A stretch of DNA of 8,078 nt from Candidatus Manganitrophaceae bacterium. GTDB lineage: Bacteria > Nitrospirota > Nitrospiria > SBBL01 > Manganitrophaceae. This document shows, piece by piece, positions 6,831 through 8,078 of the stretch. The stretch spans positions 1 to 8,078 of the forward strand of contig SCUR01000059.1 of assembly GCA_004297235.1 (NCBI GenBank), in the 5' to 3' direction. Made by a program: the position numbers and the translations under genes. Position 1 is the first letter of the stretch. Each line of letters opens with the position of its first letter. The notes below the pieces were generated by a model. The model was not told where the DNA came from. It did no database searches and saw nothing but the letters and a program-made list of their open reading frames with translations.

Positions 6831-7541
6831 CTAACTCCCTTTCTCCAGCTTGTCCATTCCGCTCTGAATATCGTTCAAAACCCGCTCCAGATAGGCGCGG
6901 CGCGCCAGAATCCGCTTCATCTCGGAAAGAGATCGCCGCTGCGCTTCCGTCAATCCGCTCCCTTCCGAAGTTTCTGATAACCGATCCCATTCTTTTGAGA
7001 GTCCTTCAAGCGCCCGCTCTCCTTCTTCCTGAATCTGTCCAAAACGCGCTTGCTCGCCCTTGAGCGCATCGAGGCGCCGCCCCCGTTGGTCGGGATGGTC
7101 CGGCGTTTCTTTTATGCTCTCCAACAATTCCTGCAATTCTAAAATTTCATCGAAGAGATCGGCCGGCGCCTCCGCGTCGACGGTACTTCCACCTTCGACC
7201 CACCGGACCAGATACTCCACCCTCTGAACAGGATCTCTTAAAACACGATAAGCCTTGTTCAAAACCGCTGAATTCTCCAAGCTGATCGCCTGCTCTTCCG
7301 AAGATTTCTTTTGATAGAAATCGGGGTGGAACTTTCGGCTCAATTCGTAAAAGGTGGCTTCGAGCCGGGCGGAATCGAGGCTCAATCGCGGTCCAAGCCC
7401 GAAAAGGGTAAAATAGTCGATCCCTTCAGGAATCCGCTGCAGCGTTCCACATTGATTGCAGAGATGAATCGAGTCGATCTGGGCGCCGCAATGCCAGCAG
7501 GCTCTTTTTGTGCTGACTTCGGACATTCCGGATAGCTTCAT
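6831..7541 (-). CDS. hscB: HscB J-domain co-chaperone with N-terminal tetracysteine zinc finger
   Basis: 236 aa, longer than E. coli HscB (171). Residues 15-31 form a CWHC...CNQC motif (Cys15, Cys18, Cys28, Cys31), probably binding zinc and very like the N-terminal motif of human HSCB. A J-domain follows (about 41-115), with FTLFGL, the HPD motif at 72-74 in RKFHPDFY, and LNKAYRVLRDPVQRVEYLV. A C-terminal helical domain starts at LFDEILELQELLE (129-141) and corresponds to the IscU-binding three-helix bundle, with a longer charged segment than in E. coli. HscB brings IscU to HscA and stimulates its ATPase. The start is either 7541 or the ATG at 7526 (five residues shorter); neither has a strong ribosome binding site. 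Its stop touches the hscA start. Confidence 0.93.
   Translation of the reverse strand: MKLSGMSEVSTKRACWHCGAQIDSIHLCNQCGTLQRIPEGIDYFTLFGLGPRLSLDSARLEATFYELSRKFHPDFYQKKSSEEQAISLENSAVLNKAYRVLRDPVQRVEYLVRWVEGGSTVDAEAPADLFDEILELQELLESIKETPDHPDQRGRRLDALKGEQARFGQIQEEGERALEGLSKEWDRLSETSEGSGLTEAQRRSLSEMKRILARRAYLERVLNDIQSGMDKLEKGS
6835..6842 (-). promoter_or_regulatory. hscA ribosome binding site inside the end of hscB
   Basis: The minus strand reads AAAGGGAG, four bases before the hscA ATG and overlapping the last codons of hscB. This, together with the abutting stop and start codons, indicates translational coupling of the co-chaperone and chaperone. Confidence 0.6.
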
Positions 7542-7569
7542 TCGAAATCTCAGGTCTATAAAATAGAAC

Positions 7570-7585
7570 GGCCCCTCACGGGGCC
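7570..7585 (-). terminator. Terminator- or attenuator-like hairpin between iscA and hscB
   Basis: On the minus strand GGCCCC-GTGA-GGGGCC is a perfect 6-bp GC stem capped by GTGA, a GNRA-type tetraloop that exists only in the minus-strand RNA. It is followed by GTTCTATTTTAT, a broken T-rich run. A strong stem plus imperfect T-run suggests partial termination, or an mRNA stabilising or processing hairpin within the operon. On the plus strand the loop is TCAC and no plus-strand gene is nearby. Confidence 0.45.
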
Positions 7586-7603
7586 TCTTTCAAACCGCAA
7601 TTA

Positions 7604-7646
7604 CGCCTTGATGGCTGCGGCCCTAAGCCTCAGGCCATCAAGAGCG
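7604..7646 (-). other. Long hairpin in the iscA-hscB spacer, possible structured RNA
   Basis: CTTGATGGC (7607-7615) pairs perfectly with GCCATCAAG (7634-7642). CGC (7604-7606) can pair with GCG (7644-7646) across a one-base bulge, and short inner pairings (TG/CA, GGC/GCC) could extend the stem. It lies upstream of the GTGA hairpin in the transcribed direction, so the 145-base spacer 7542-7686 contains two successive stems and no open reading frame. I do not recognise a known riboswitch or RNA family. Confidence 0.4.
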
Positions 7647-7686
7647 CCGCTTCAACTCTGCACCGATCCCCTCATCCGTACAACCG

Positions 7687-8037
7687 CTAAGCGGAAAAAG
7701 ATTCGCCGCACCCACAGCTGCGCTTCGCATTCGGATTGAGGAATTTGAAGCCGCCGCCGACCAGCTCATTGCTGAAATCAAGCGTCGTCCCGGCGAGATA
7801 AATCGCGCTCTTCTGATCGACGATCACGCGAAGGCCGTCGACTTCAAAGGAGGTATCATGGGCGGTGACTTCTGTTTCAAAGTTCAGATTGTACGAGAGG
7901 CCGGAGCAGCCGCCTCCTTGCACGCCGACCCGCAAAGCAACCTGACCGAGATTTTTTTTCTGGATGATCTCCTTGACCGCCTTGACTGCATTCGGCGTCA
8001 CGGAGATCACCTGCTCTTGATTCGTTGTTGTTTCCAT
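7687..8037 (-). CDS. iscA: A-type Fe-S carrier protein (IscA/ErpA family)
   Basis: 116 aa, close to family length. The three conserved cluster or iron ligands are present: Cys44 in GGGCSGLSY and Cys108 and Cys110 in SCGCGESF, preceded by the GGFKFLNPNA motif. A-type carriers accept Fe-S clusters from the IscU scaffold and deliver them to apo-proteins, in particular [4Fe-4S] targets. A strong ribosome binding site, GGAGG, lies four bases before the ATG and fixes the start. Placement between the probable iscU end and hscB is the classical iscA position, favouring IscA over ErpA, although sequence alone does not separate the two. A 145-base spacer with two hairpins separates it from hscB. Confidence 0.92.
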   Translation of the reverse strand: METTTNQEQVISVTPNAVKAVKEIIQKKNLGQVALRVGVQGGGCSGLSYNLNFETEVTAHDTSFEVDGLRVIVDQKSAIYLAGTTLDFSNELVGGGFKFLNPNAKRSCGCGESFSA

Positions 8038-8051
8038 GGTTCCTCCGTTTC

Positions 8052-8078
8052 TTAAGCCAGGCCGTTCTTCTTTTTATA
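8052..8078 (-). CDS. iscU: C-terminal end of probable IscU scaffold, cut by the window edge
   Basis: Only eight codons and the stop are visible: on the minus strand they read YKKKNGLA followed by TAA. This fits the lysine-rich C-terminal helix of IscU, and the position directly upstream of iscA (14 bases between stop and ATG) is where iscU sits in ISC operons. IscU is the scaffold on which IscS and Fdx build the cluster and which HscA/HscB act upon. The fragment is too short for identification by sequence alone; the call depends on context. Confidence 0.55.
   Translation of the reverse strand, partial: YKKKNGLA

Overview
The window is a gene-dense stretch of a bacterial chromosome with high GC at third codon positions. 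It carries most of an ISC iron-sulfur cluster assembly operon, a DsrEFH/TusDCB-like sulfur-relay trio, and a two-gene signalling block. No mobile element, tRNA, rRNA or CRISPR array is visible. The gene set fits a Gram-negative or Nitrospirota-like bacterium. That placement is inferred only from the combination of a full ISC set including IscX, a zinc-finger HscB and a DsrEFH-like trio; no marker gene fixes the taxon.

Left block (1-3455, minus strand): a soluble sensor histidine kinase with three PAS domains lies upstream of a stand-alone CheB-type methylesterase with a C-terminal zinc-ribbon-like extension. The CheB protein has no receiver domain. It also has Cys where the family's catalytic Asp is expected. 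No CheR, receptor or receiver gene is in the window, so the output of this pair is unknown. A 280-base divergent intergenic region (or shorter, depending on the kinase start) separates the kinase from the next block.

Middle block (3456-4397, plus strand): three small tightly spaced genes resemble DsrE, DsrF and DsrH (TusD, TusC, TusB). Only the DsrE-like protein carries cysteines, including one at the expected sulfur-carrying position. A TTGACA-type promoter is placed so that transcription could begin at or next to the first ATG.

Right block (4405-8078, minus strand), in transcription order: the last 8 codons of a probable iscU (cut by the window edge), an A-type carrier (iscA), hscB, hscA, fdx and iscX. 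This is the classical ISC order. IscU is the scaffold, IscA an Fe-S carrier, HscB and HscA the co-chaperone/chaperone pair that releases the cluster from IscU, Fdx the electron donor, and IscX a small iron-binding modulator of IscS. hscB, hscA and fdx are very tightly packed. By contrast the 145-base iscA-hscB gap holds two hairpins, one a terminator-like stem with a GNRA loop on the transcribed strand, which may separate expression of the upstream and downstream halves. The ISC operon and the sulfur-relay trio converge with only 7 bases between their stop codons; both handle persulfide sulfur, so a functional link is plausible but unproven.
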